DNA of 39,603 nt, taken from positions 1 to 39,603 of the IMG/VR virus record IMGVR_UViG_3300047388_000216. One strand, written 5' to 3'. How positions within the stretch are numbered: the first letter of the stretch is position 1; every line of letters starts with the position of its first letter. The notes under the pieces are model-generated. The model worked only from the letters and a program-made list of their open reading frames with translations, had not been told where the DNA came from and ran no database searches. Below, piece after piece: positions 22,538-30,093 of the stretch. This DNA is from a virus. The position numbers and the translations under genes are program-made.

Positions 22538-23076
22538 TCACAGGCCCTTCATCGCTGGCGCCGTGCCGGGTTCCTTCTTGCGCTGCTCAGCCTCGAACTG
22601 GGTGAACGCCTGCCACCCAGTCAGCTCCCGGCTGCTCACCTGGCCGAGGAGTTCTTCGACGGTTTTGCCGAGCCGGGCGGCGAGGCCGTAGAGGAAGAAC
22701 TCCCACCCTCCCCGCCGAAATCCCCGGCCATCTCCTTCTCGTCCTCATCCCGCATCCCCGACAGCTTCGCCGCCACCTCGTAAAGGCGGTCGAGCGCGGC
22801 GGCCGACTTCCCGCCGAGCACGTCGATGTCAGCGTCGTCAAAGAGGCGCTTGCCGTCGTCGTCCACGACGCAGCGGATGACGACCCGCGCACGTGCGTTC
22901 ACCAGGTTCCGCTCGCCGTTGCGCCGGTCCACCGTTGACACCTCGAACTCGTCGCGTTCGCGGCCGGTCATGCCGCGGACCAGGACGCTGCCGTTGTAGC
23001 CGGGCAGGTCAGACAGGTCCACTTCCTCGGTGACGAGGTCTTCGGCTTTCAGGAAGTCGTCGCGGGACAGGTGCAT
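22538..23076 (-). CDS. tail assembly chaperone, long form by -1 frameshift (GT-like)
   Basis: Near 22700-22727 the reading frame should slip by -1. The -1 frame then gives WEFFLYGLAARLGKTVEELL and VSSRELTGWQAFTQFEAEQ, the conserved T-part of actinophage GT chaperones, and stops at 22538, four bases before the tape measure start. The likely slip site is GGGGATTTC (Phe codon TTC to TTT) or the following GGGGAGGGT. Neither is a textbook heptamer. The long form would coat the tape measure during tail assembly. Confidence 0.8.
22636..23076 (-). CDS. tail assembly chaperone, short form (G-like), 146 aa
   Basis: The product begins MHLSRDDFLKAEDLVTEEVD and has the typical VLVRGMTGRERDEFE segment of actinophage tail chaperones. 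AGGAGA precedes ATG 23076. It lies directly before the tape measure gene. After GDFGGEGG the zero frame continues only into low-complexity Ser/Pro sequence, while the -1 frame carries the conserved continuation, so most of the useful information lies in the frameshifted form. Confidence 0.85.
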   Translation of the reverse strand: MHLSRDDFLKAEDLVTEEVDLSDLPGYNGSVLVRGMTGRERDEFEVSTVDRRNGERNLVNARARVVIRCVVDDDGKRLFDDADIDVLGGKSAAALDRLYEVAAKLSGMRDEDEKEMAGDFGGEGGSSSSTASPPGSAKPSKNSSAR

Positions 23077-23135
23077 GCGGTCTCCTGGGCAGTTGGCAGC
23101 AGGGTGGTACGGTGCAGGTGAGGGGGGAATGTCAG

Positions 23136-23255
23136 ATGACTACCACCGGGCAGGCGCGTAAGCGTCACCGCGTCCGCAGCATCCTGCTCACCGTGGCAGC
23201 CGCCATCGGGATCTGGATCATCATCGGGCTGGTGCTGGCGCACATCCCTAGCTAG
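23136..23255 (+). CDS. plus-strand single-span membrane micro-protein inside the tail operon, 39 aa
   Basis: This short gene fits the gap between two minus-strand genes and is the only plus-strand gene in the right-hand 29 kb. The product has a basic head (TTTGQARKRHRVRS) and one hydrophobic helix (ILLTVAAAIGIWIIIGLVLA). GAGGGGGG lies about 12 bases before ATG 23136. Its stop overlaps the stop of the 23252-23773 gene by four bases. An independent promoter would be needed. Expression during lysogeny is an attractive guess. Confidence 0.55.
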   Translation: MTTTGQARKRHRVRSILLTVAAAIGIWIIIGLVLAHIPS

Positions 23256-23773
23256 CCGTTGATCTGGCGGGTGATGTCGTCCAGCGCCCGCTGCATCGCC
23301 GCACCCGCCGCCCGCCCGAACCCGCCAGCGGCCTGGAAGAAGTACGGGTGCGGCGGCTGCTGAACCCACGGGTCCTTGTTGCGGCCGAACACCGGGTGAC
23401 GCCAGCGGGAGTCGCCGCGGCGGCCGACGCCCACGCCCTGCATCAGCAGCGGGAGCGACTTCTCCCTGTCGGGCATGTGCTGCGGCTGGATCTCCACCGC
23501 GACGGCCACCTCACGGGGGGCGTCCTGCCACGACGCGACCGCAGCGCACGCCGCGATCCGCGCCCGCAGCCCCGTGTGCCTCCCGTCCACCTTCACCGGG
23601 ATCGCCAGCGCTGACGCCCGCACCGCCGGGACGAACGGACCCGCCGCGTCGGTCAGCCGTTTCTTAAAGATCCCGGTGACCTTCGCGTCGTCCATCGCCC
23701 GCAGCTCGCGGGAGATGGTACGCAGGCTCGCGCCCTGGCTGCCCACGTTCATCCGGACCGACGCGTCAGCCAT
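23252..23773 (-). CDS. HK97-gp10-like tail completion protein, 173 aa
   Basis: The sequence RWRHPVFGRNKDPWVQQPPH followed by the helical end AAMQRALDDITRQING matches the gp10-like head-tail or tail completion family. The N-terminal part is helical (LRTISRELRAMDD) with a beta-sheet core. In most phages this gene precedes the tail tube gene, but here it follows. ATG 23773 directly abuts the tail tube stop. It should act at the head-tail joint. Confidence 0.75.
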   Translation of the reverse strand: MADASVRMNVGSQGASLRTISRELRAMDDAKVTGIFKKRLTDAAGPFVPAVRASALAIPVKVDGRHTGLRARIAACAAVASWQDAPREVAVAVEIQPQHMPDREKSLPLLMQGVGVGRRGDSRWRHPVFGRNKDPWVQQPPHPYFFQAAGGFGRAAGAAMQRALDDITRQING

Positions 23774-24253
23774 TTACGGCACCGTCAAGTTTTCGCCCGG
23801 GATCTTCGTGACGTAGTACGAGAAGTTCAATACCGTTGGCGACCCGAACGCCGTCGGCTCCGCGGCGGAGCCGACCTTGCAGGGGAACACGGTCATCTTG
23901 CGGCCGGTGATGTCACCGCCCGGGAATTTGACGATGAACCCCACCGAGTTACGGGGCATCAGCGTCCGCGCGTCGGCCTGGTTGTCGTCGCTGTACATGT
24001 TGAGCGTCGACCCGTCGATGGTGATCTTCCCGGGGATCTGGGAGGTGAACGTGGTTGCCAGGTCAGGCGTGTCGATCGCGTTCGACACGATCCCCCAGTT
24101 CCCGGACGACTCGACTTCCGGGGTCAGGTTCGTCCCGGCGTTCAGCTCGGCCCGCGTCGGCGCCAGGTAAGACGCGAACGTGACGACCCAGTAGAACTGG
24201 GTGGCGCCCTCGGGGATGAACCGGTCAGATGCGGAGATAGGCGGTGCCACCAT
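23774..24253 (-). CDS. major tail tube protein, 159 aa
   Basis: The motifs LAPTRAELNAGTNLTPEVES, IDTPDLATTFTSQIPGKITI and SDDNQADARTLMPRNSVGF are those of the phiC31-type actinophage tail tube protein, which stacks as rings around the tape measure. The length is normal. Its ATG overlaps the upstream TAA by one base (TAATG). It is expected to be one of the most abundant virion proteins. Confidence 0.92.
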   Translation of the reverse strand: MVAPPISASDRFIPEGATQFYWVVTFASYLAPTRAELNAGTNLTPEVESSGNWGIVSNAIDTPDLATTFTSQIPGKITIDGSTLNMYSDDNQADARTLMPRNSVGFIVKFPGGDITGRKMTVFPCKVGSAAEPTAFGSPTVLNFSYYVTKIPGENLTVP

Positions 24254-24432
24254 TACTTGTCACCCTTCCCGGGGGCCTTGCTGGCTGCGGCCTCACGTTC
24301 GGCGCGTGCGGCCTCGTTCGCGTAGTGCTCGTCCAGCAGCACCCAGCCGGACATGCGGTAATGCGGCAGTGCCTCCTCAGGCACCGCCACCCGGCCCTGC
24401 GTGCCCGGGTGGTAGATGATGACGTCGCTCAT
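24253..24432 (-). CDS. conserved small phage protein before the tail tube gene, 59 aa
   Basis: The product begins MSDVIIYHPGTQGRVAVPEE and continues ALPHYRMSGWVLLDEHYA, a pattern I know from actinophage tail modules just ahead of the tube gene. ATG 24432 overlaps the previous stop (ATGA) and the TAA overlaps the tube ATG by one base. It was absent among longer frames because it is short. It is probably a minor structural or assembly factor. Confidence 0.75.
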   Translation of the reverse strand: MSDVIIYHPGTQGRVAVPEEALPHYRMSGWVLLDEHYANEAARAEREAAASKAPGKGDK

Positions 24433-24764
24433 GGGATCGTCACCACCGCGACACCGGACAGGCCCGTACCGGTCAGCGTGGTCACGTTGCCGTAGGTGAC
24501 CGCGACCGTCCCCGCCCCATACACCGAAGACGGCAACGGGATCAGGTAGACCGAGGAGGCGGCGATGGTGATCGCCGGGAAGGTGACCGTCATCCCGTCG
24601 TACGTGGGCACGGCGAAGGAGACGGTCGTCGGCGTGGCACCGTTGCCGACGTACAGCGCGAGCCCGGCGCCGGTGGGAGCCAGGTCGCCGGACACGGCGG
24701 GCGCCTGGAGGGTGATCGCCCCCGCGGGACGGTGTATCGGGGCCTGAACGGCATACGTGGCCAT
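24429..24764 (-). CDS. decoration-like virion protein, 111 aa
   Basis: This beta-rich protein has the run LAPTGAGLALYVGNGATPTT and later VYLIPLPSSVYGAGTVAVTY, the pattern of small jelly-roll or beta-sandwich proteins that follow connector genes in actinophages. It is probably an outer virion component. ATG 24764 has good purine spacing (GGGAGAAAC upstream). Its function is inferred from fold and place. Confidence 0.6.
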   Translation of the reverse strand: MATYAVQAPIHRPAGAITLQAPAVSGDLAPTGAGLALYVGNGATPTTVSFAVPTYDGMTVTFPAITIAASSVYLIPLPSSVYGAGTVAVTYGNVTTLTGTGLSGVAVVTIP

Positions 24765-24773
24765 GTTTCTCCC

Positions 24774-25256
24774 TTACGAACCGATGAACGATATGAACGT
24801 GACCTGGAACGCGACCTGCGCCGTCGTGCCGTCCGAGGTGGACTGCTGCAGCCCGATCCCCGACACCCCGGGACTGCCCTGGTCCGCGAGGCCGCCAAAC
24901 TTGTCCGCGTTGCCGCGGATCAGGTCTTCAACGGCGGCGAGGATCGCGAACGCCTGCGCGCGGACCGTCCGGGAGTCGTCGGTGCCCGCCCACGCCACCG
25001 CCGCACAGTGGATCGTGACCGTCTCCTGCCGCCCCCGGGTAGAGCCCATCCGCGCCTGCTCGGAGCTCGCCGAGATGGGGGCCTGGTCGGTGAACACGTC
25101 ATCGACGCCGACGTACAGCGCCAGCTGCGCCGGGGCCGCGGTGACCACGGGCCCGTCGAAGACGAGCACCGGCGGTGTGGCGGCGCCGAGGGTGGGCGCG
25201 GCGTTGAACAGGTTAAACAGGTAGTCGATCAGCGGCCCGATACGGCTGGTGGTCAC
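24774..25256 (-). CDS. tail terminator / head closure protein, 160 aa
   Basis: The product has the typical layout of neck proteins: an N-terminal helix (IGPLIDYLFNLFNA), a beta strand with a Gly-rich approach (PAQLALYVGVDDVF), a central sheet (RQETVTIHCAAVAWAG), a helix (RAQAFAILAAVEDLIRG) and a final strand (QVAFQVTFISFIGS). It follows the connector gene by GTGA overlap. It would cap the tail tube or close the connector. The exact neck position is inferred. Confidence 0.7.
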   Translation of the reverse strand: MTTSRIGPLIDYLFNLFNAAPTLGAATPPVLVFDGPVVTAAPAQLALYVGVDDVFTDQAPISASSEQARMGSTRGRQETVTIHCAAVAWAGTDDSRTVRAQAFAILAAVEDLIRGNADKFGGLADQGSPGVSGIGLQQSTSDGTTAQVAFQVTFISFIGS

Positions 25257-26140
25257 CGGGCGAACACCGAATCCGCGAACGCCATCCCGTTCAGGTGGCC
25301 GTTGAGCAGTTCAGCGGCGTAGTTGGGCACAGCGAACCCGAACCCCGGCGGCGTCACCAGCTCCATCCCGCCGCCCATCGACGGCCGCGACGCCGGGCCG
25401 TGCTGGGTGTCCCACAGATGCTGCAGGATGATCCGCGCCGCCAGGTTGATCGACGGCGGCACCGCAGTGCCCCACCCAGCGACATAGGTGACGAGGACCA
25501 CTGTCGAATCTGATGAGAACGGGGAACCGTCTTTGCGGCGGATCGTGCGGGCGGCCGGGTTGATGTCCAGCCCGGCGGTGATGTCGATCGTGGTGCCGGA
25601 CAGGACCGACGTGACCGACGTGACGGAGACGAGGGGACGCTGCTTGACCTGCAGCATCTGGTACCAGCCGGCGAATTCGCACCGTTCGGCGGTGATCGTC
25701 TTGTTGACCATGGGGCCGCCGGTCATGCCCCGCAGCGACGCCTCGATCGTCGCGATGTAGGACGCGATCTCCGTGTCGTTGCTGGTTGTGGCCTGCGGGA
25801 TGTTGAGCATGTCTTTCCCGTCCTGCAGGGACAGGACGGCCGTCTCGAACGGGTCGTGGATGTCGAACTCGCCGAACGAGACACCGGCGCCGGTGCCCGT
25901 GCTCGTCCAGCTGTATTGGTAGTGGCCGACGCTGGCGAGGTCGGTGACGGGGATGTCCTGGTGGTACAGGCCGAGGCCGTCATGGGCGGGGGTGGCGTAG
26001 GTGCCGGTGGTCGTCCACGTGCCGTCCACCGCGGCGAGTTTCACCAGCAGCGTCAAAGCGCTTGCGTCGACGAGGGCGCCGGTGACGTCGCGGACGGTGG
26101 TACTGAGGCGAATGGGCTGCTGGCTGGGATACCGGCTCAA
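25253..26140 (-). CDS. head-tail connector (gp6-like) with N-terminal beta domain, 295 aa
   Basis: Residues 105-160 (SLQDGKDMLNIPQATTSNDT, IASYIATIEASLRGMTG) are a gp6-like connector that binds under the portal ring. About 100 residues of an extra beta domain (TTVRDVTGALVDASALTLLV, LYHQDIPVTDLASVGHYQY) precede it, similar to an Ig-like module. The TTG start overlaps the previous stop (TTGA). The fusion may expose the beta domain on the neck. Confidence 0.8.
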   Translation of the reverse strand: MSRYPSQQPIRLSTTVRDVTGALVDASALTLLVKLAAVDGTWTTTGTYATPAHDGLGLYHQDIPVTDLASVGHYQYSWTSTGTGAGVSFGEFDIHDPFETAVLSLQDGKDMLNIPQATTSNDTEIASYIATIEASLRGMTGGPMVNKTITAERCEFAGWYQMLQVKQRPLVSVTSVTSVLSGTTIDITAGLDINPAARTIRRKDGSPFSSDSTVVLVTYVAGWGTAVPPSINLAARIILQHLWDTQHGPASRPSMGGGMELVTPPGFGFAVPNYAAELLNGHLNGMAFADSVFAR

Positions 26141-28254
26141 CCCGGGCCTCCTGTCCGCTTGTCTCCCGCTGTGAGCGCCCCAGACGGCGCTGTAGCGGCT
26201 GTGAGGGTGCTGGTGGTACCCGAGGCCACCAGGACCGCTGTCGGCTTGTCAGCGGCGCTCAGGGCGCCGACGGTGAACGGTGCGACGATCGGCGCGGTGT
26301 AGGTGCCAGCCCGCCACCGGGAGCGGCCGGTGAGGACCGGCCGCTGTGGCTGGCCGCGCACCGGGCGGCGCAGCGGGATCGTGGGTGGGCCGGTCTGCCC
26401 GTACGGGCCGCGCTGCGACGCGACCCGGCCGCGGGTGGGCGGTGGCGGCTGCCGCCGCGACACCCCGATGGGGCCTTGCTGCGGCTTGACTGGTGGCCCG
26501 GTCTGGGCGTAGGTGCCGGCGCGGCGCACCACCCGCCCGCCCTGCAGCGGCTGGCGTCTCGCCTGCACCGGGTGGCCGAGCGGGTAGACGGTGGGCCCAG
26601 CCTGCGGCACACCCGAGGTGAGTGTCCCCGCGCGGCTGGCGACCGTCCCACCGCGGCGCGGCGCAGGCTGGGCCTTAACCGGGCCAGCGGGTGCCTTGAC
26701 CGGCGGTCCAGTTCCGCCGTAGACCCCCGCGGCCCGGGTGACACGCCCGCCCCGCGCGGGCTGCCGCCGCGCCTGGACGGGGTGGCCGAGTGGGTAGATG
26801 GGGGGCCCGGCGCCGAGGACGACAGCCGTGTATGTCCCCGTGCGGCTTTGCGTGCTGCCGCCGCGGCGCGGGAGCTGATGCGCCTGCACCGGCCCCGTAG
26901 CGGGTTTGACCGCCGGGCCGAGTTGCCCGTAGACGCCGCTGCGCCCGGCGGTGCGGCCACGGGCTGGCAGGCCCCGCAGCTTCCCGGCGACCGCGGACGC
27001 GAGCGCCTTGACCGCCGGACCCACACCGCCGAACGTGCCGGTACGGCGGGTGACCTGGCCACCGCGGACCGGCTGCGGGATCCTCGCCCGGGCCGGCCCA
27101 TCGGCAGGCGTGACCGGTGGCCCCGTCTGCCCGTAGACACCGTCGCGGCTCGTGACACTGCCGCCGCGGCGCGGCAGCAGCCTCGCCTGAACCGGGCCAG
27201 TTCGCGGCAGAGGCGGCGCAGCGGCAGCCGGCGTGGCGGCGGGGGCCGCGATACCACCAGCGGCACGGCCACGCGGGCCGACGATGGGGCGGCGTGAAAC
27301 CTTCCGCGCATACCCGGAGACACGCTGGTAAACGGCCGGCTGGACGGCGGGTTTCGGGCCTGCTTCACCGGCGCCGGTGACGTTCGCCAGGGGGCCGACG
27401 CGGGCGCGGGCCGGTGCGGGGCGTTTCCCGGGGCCGCCCATCCACGTCATCGGCGGCATGACCGGGCCGGGTGTGCCCAGGATCAGCGGCGGCACCGGCA
27501 CCGGGGACGGCGATGGGGGCGCGTAGAACGGTGTCCCGCCCGGCTCACCCGGCAAGCCACGGCCCGGATGCCACCCCGGGCCGTAAAGCGCCGCCACCGC
27601 CCCAGGAGCCGCCGCGCTCCCGGCGATGCCCTTGACCTCGACAGCGACCTTCGCGAACGTCCCCGACGACGTCTCACCCGTCGTCCCATAGGACGTGGTG
27701 CCCGTCGAGCCCTGGTCGCCCCAGTCAGCGACGTAGATCGTGTACGGCGTGAACGCCGCATGCTGCCGGTCATGACCGACGGTGGGCGTGAAGCTGTACC
27801 CGGTCGACGCTGCCGCTGAGAAGTCGCCCGCCGCGGAGACGACCATCGAGTTCGCCGCGACGCGGGTCAGGCTGATCGTCTTCGCGGTCGTCTTATCGAC
27901 GACCGGGGTACCCACGCCGCCGGGGCCGCGGAACACCCACAGCCCGACACCCCACGCGTGGGTGTTCACCCCACCGTCGGCCGACACGGCAGCGACCGCG
28001 ACACTCGTCTGGTCCGATGTGGCGGTCGCGGTGAAGACACCCGCGAAACACGTCGACCCGGCCGTGCCCGTCGTCGTCGAGGTGAACGTCAGGCCGAACT
28101 GGTTAGCGACCGTGACCGTACACGCGAAATCCTCAGTGAGGGACGCGACAACGATCAGGTCGCCGTTCAGCCACGACGTGACCGGCAGCGACTTGTTCGC
28201 CCCGGTCGTGTTCCAGACAGTCTCTACATAGGAGACCAGGGTCGGGGCGGGCAT
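26137..28254 (-). CDS. beta-sandwich plus basic 33-37-residue repeat protein, 705 aa
   Basis: Residues 1-210 are a beta-sandwich (SWLNGDLIVVASLTEDFACT, NSMVVSAAGDFSAAASTGYS) related to a domain inserted in the large tail protein. A Pro-rich linker follows. Residues 353-653 hold about nine repeats of 33-37 residues built on GPVQAR, PRRGG, a Ser-Arg pair, GVYGQTGPPV and a Pro. They are strongly basic, Gly/Pro-rich and free of Cys. The end is Ala/Thr-rich. It sits with virion genes, so a surface filament, adhesin or DNA-contacting internal protein are all possible. Confidence 0.75.
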   Translation of the reverse strand: MPAPTLVSYVETVWNTTGANKSLPVTSWLNGDLIVVASLTEDFACTVTVANQFGLTFTSTTTGTAGSTCFAGVFTATATSDQTSVAVAAVSADGGVNTHAWGVGLWVFRGPGGVGTPVVDKTTAKTISLTRVAANSMVVSAAGDFSAAASTGYSFTPTVGHDRQHAAFTPYTIYVADWGDQGSTGTTSYGTTGETSSGTFAKVAVEVKGIAGSAAAPGAVAALYGPGWHPGRGLPGEPGGTPFYAPPSPSPVPVPPLILGTPGPVMPPMTWMGGPGKRPAPARARVGPLANVTGAGEAGPKPAVQPAVYQRVSGYARKVSRRPIVGPRGRAAGGIAAPAATPAAAAPPLPRTGPVQARLLPRRGGSVTSRDGVYGQTGPPVTPADGPARARIPQPVRGGQVTRRTGTFGGVGPAVKALASAVAGKLRGLPARGRTAGRSGVYGQLGPAVKPATGPVQAHQLPRRGGSTQSRTGTYTAVVLGAGPPIYPLGHPVQARRQPARGGRVTRAAGVYGGTGPPVKAPAGPVKAQPAPRRGGTVASRAGTLTSGVPQAGPTVYPLGHPVQARRQPLQGGRVVRRAGTYAQTGPPVKPQQGPIGVSRRQPPPPTRGRVASQRGPYGQTGPPTIPLRRPVRGQPQRPVLTGRSRWRAGTYTAPIVAPFTVGALSAADKPTAVLVASGTTSTLTAATAPSGALTAGDKRTGGPG
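26296..27198 (-). repeat. about nine coding tandem repeats of ~100-110 bp
   Basis: The repeat block of the 705-aa protein is visible in DNA as alternating segments such as GTGCAGGCGCG and CGGCGCGGC. Two units (residues 491-510 and 561-580) share HPVQARRQP with nearly the same following GGRV. Variation in length (33 versus 37 residues) comes from insertions like TAVVLGAG and TSGVPQAG. Unit number could change by slippage or recombination. Confidence 0.7.
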
Positions 28255-28283
28255 TACTCACCGCCCTCCGGCGGGCGGAAAGG

Positions 28284-28889
28284 TCAGCCGAGCAGTTCGC
28301 AGGTCAGCTCGTTCGTGGTGATGCTGGTGATACCGGTCGCGGTCGTGACGGTACAGCCGACCTGGATGCACTGCGCGTTGTAGGTGATCATCCCCGTCGC
28401 GGTCTGCGCGACCGTCTGCGCGCCGACCGACTGCGGCGCGATGTTCACCGTCTCCGCCGTGACCCAGGACGTGACGTTCGCGGTGAACCGGCCACGGCCG
28501 ACGATCGACCCCGTCGTGCCCGTCGTCGTGGACACAGCGGCGATGAGACCCCAGTATTCGAGCTGCCACGGCATCGTGGTGGCGACCGCCGTGACCGCCG
28601 GGCCCAAAGTCAGTACTGCCGGGGTCGTCAGGATCGTGACCCCCGGGTTGTTCATGTAGAACCCGAACGCCATCGTCGACGCGGTCGTCGTCGCGATGTA
28701 GGAACCCCAGGCGACGATCCGCAGGCGGGTGCCCAGGTTCAGCATCCCCGCCGGGATCTCATACTGGCCGCCGATCGTGCCTGACGCCGCCCCAGGCGTG
28801 ATGTCCAGCACCGCCGCCGTGATCGTGGACTGCACGAACGGCTGGTTGTTGCCTATCGCGGCAGGCGCCGACCACTGCGTTGACGGCAT
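28284..28889 (-). CDS. beta-rich virion-region protein, 201 aa
   Basis: The product has repeated strand-turn patterns (NLGTRLRIVAWGSYIATTT, MPWQLEYWGLIAAVSTTTG) and resembles phage surface jelly-rolls seen between capsid and connector genes in large actinophage head modules. No catalytic motif is visible. The downstream gap (28255-28283) contains the ribosome site of the 705-aa gene in a small GC hairpin. Its role as a decoration or adhesion protein is inferred. Confidence 0.65.
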   Translation of the reverse strand: MPSTQWSAPAAIGNNQPFVQSTITAAVLDITPGAASGTIGGQYEIPAGMLNLGTRLRIVAWGSYIATTTASTMAFGFYMNNPGVTILTTPAVLTLGPAVTAVATTMPWQLEYWGLIAAVSTTTGTTGSIVGRGRFTANVTSWVTAETVNIAPQSVGAQTVAQTATGMITYNAQCIQVGCTVTTATGITSITTNELTCELLG

Positions 28890-28902
28890 GTCAGCGCCTT
28901 TC

Positions 28903-29589
28903 TCAGTTGGGGGTGATGTCGAGCGCGACGTCCACCGGATCCGCGCTGTTCCCGCCGAGGATCTGGACCAGGCCAGGCGACGCGGCGTTCACCGCCCACC
29001 CGCAGCCAGCACACGCGCCGGTAGTTGTGCCCGTCCCGAAAATGTCCGACATCCCGCTCTGCTGCAGATCCACACTGCTGGCCCCGCTGAGCACCGAATC
29101 CTGACCACCCCACGCGTAGATCGTCGCGTCCAGCGGGGTAGCGATAGTCAGCGGCGGCGACGGGTTCGGCAGAGACGTCGTATAACCGGAAGCCGTGTCA
29201 TACACCGCCGTATTCGCCACCATCTTGACGCCCGTGGTGGACCGCAGGACCAGCAGGCACCCCACCGCCCACGCCGCCGCGGTGAAACTGACCGTATAAA
29301 CCGTGCCCTCACCGGAAGCGATCCGCGTCCCGGCCCAGAACGGGTGGCTCGCGCTCAGGTTGCCGGCACCCTGAATCTGGGTGGTGAAACCTGAGCAGCT
29401 GATCGACCCGGCACCATCAGCGCAGAACCCGGCGACGTACAGGAACAGCAGATCCCCGTCAGACGCGGCCACCAGCAAATTGATCACCAGCGAAGTTGAG
29501 TTGGTGGCATTCCCAGCCCCAGCGGCAACCTTCCCCCAGGTCGCGGCACCCGCCGCCACATTCGCCTGCTGCGACCCGCCGAACGTCAC
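28903..29589 (-). CDS. beta-sandwich virion-region protein, 228 aa
   Basis: The sequence contains SDGDLLFLYVAGFCADGAGS, SHPFWAGTRIASGEGTVYTV and AAAWAVGCLLVLRSTTGVK, the same strand pattern as the N-terminal domain of the 705-aa protein and the insert of the 1038-aa tail protein. Two Cys near the end (GACAGCGWAV) could pair. GTG 29589 is the start. It is probably exposed on the virion. Homology among the three is by eye and needs profile comparison. Confidence 0.65.
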   Translation of the reverse strand: MTFGGSQQANVAAGAATWGKVAAGAGNATNSTSLVINLLVAASDGDLLFLYVAGFCADGAGSISCSGFTTQIQGAGNLSASHPFWAGTRIASGEGTVYTVSFTAAAWAVGCLLVLRSTTGVKMVANTAVYDTASGYTTSLPNPSPPLTIATPLDATIYAWGGQDSVLSGASSVDLQQSGMSDIFGTGTTTGACAGCGWAVNAASPGLVQILGGNSADPVDVALDITPN

Positions 29590-29592
29590 CCG

Positions 29593-30078
29593 TTACTCGC
29601 TGAACACCAGGTCAGCGACATACGTCGTCGACGTCGCCGCCGTCGCCGTCACGAACAGGTGCAGCCCAGAGTTCGCCGCCGCCGTCGCGATCGCCGGGAC
29701 CTGCCACTCATACCCCGCCGGCGGGAACTCCTCCCACGACGACCCCGACGTCTGCGGCAGCTCCTGCTCCCACAGCACCGTCCCGATCGTCGGCGCCGTC
29801 GACCAGGTGAGCGCCTGCGACGAAATCGAGTTCGGCGCCGAGAAGTCATGCGCCGGCACCGTCGCGAGCCCGGTCGCGGTGTGCGTGTTCCCAGGACGGG
29901 CCAGCTGGAACAGGACGCTGGAGCCGACGATCGCCGTCGTCGCCTGGACATCTATGCGGACCCCGACGACCCACGCCCGTTTCGTCGCCGGGCTGATCAG
30001 GGACATCAGCGGCGTCGCAGCCGTCGTCGCCACCGTCACTATCCCGGACCGCGCGGTGTAGACGTCGCTGATAGCCAT
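29593..30078 (-). CDS. beta-rich virion-region protein, paralogue A, 161 aa
   Basis: The product begins MAISDVYTARSGIVTVATTA. Its second half, LPQTSGSSWEEFPPAGYEW then GLHLFVTATAATSTTYVADL, closely parallels the next gene upstream (30094-30612). This looks like a tandem duplication of a virion surface protein. No enzymatic motif is present. It belongs to the expanded region between capsid and connector. Confidence 0.7.
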   Translation of the reverse strand: MAISDVYTARSGIVTVATTAATPLMSLISPATKRAWVVGVRIDVQATTAIVGSSVLFQLARPGNTHTATGLATVPAHDFSAPNSISSQALTWSTAPTIGTVLWEQELPQTSGSSWEEFPPAGYEWQVPAIATAAANSGLHLFVTATAATSTTYVADLVFSE

Positions 30079-30093
30079 AGCTTTAGACCGTTC

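Noticed and set aside
26296-27198. CRISPR-like spaced repeats
   Set aside because: The periodicity is about 100-110 bases, the units diverge, and they lie in frame in a long gene. They encode protein repeats.
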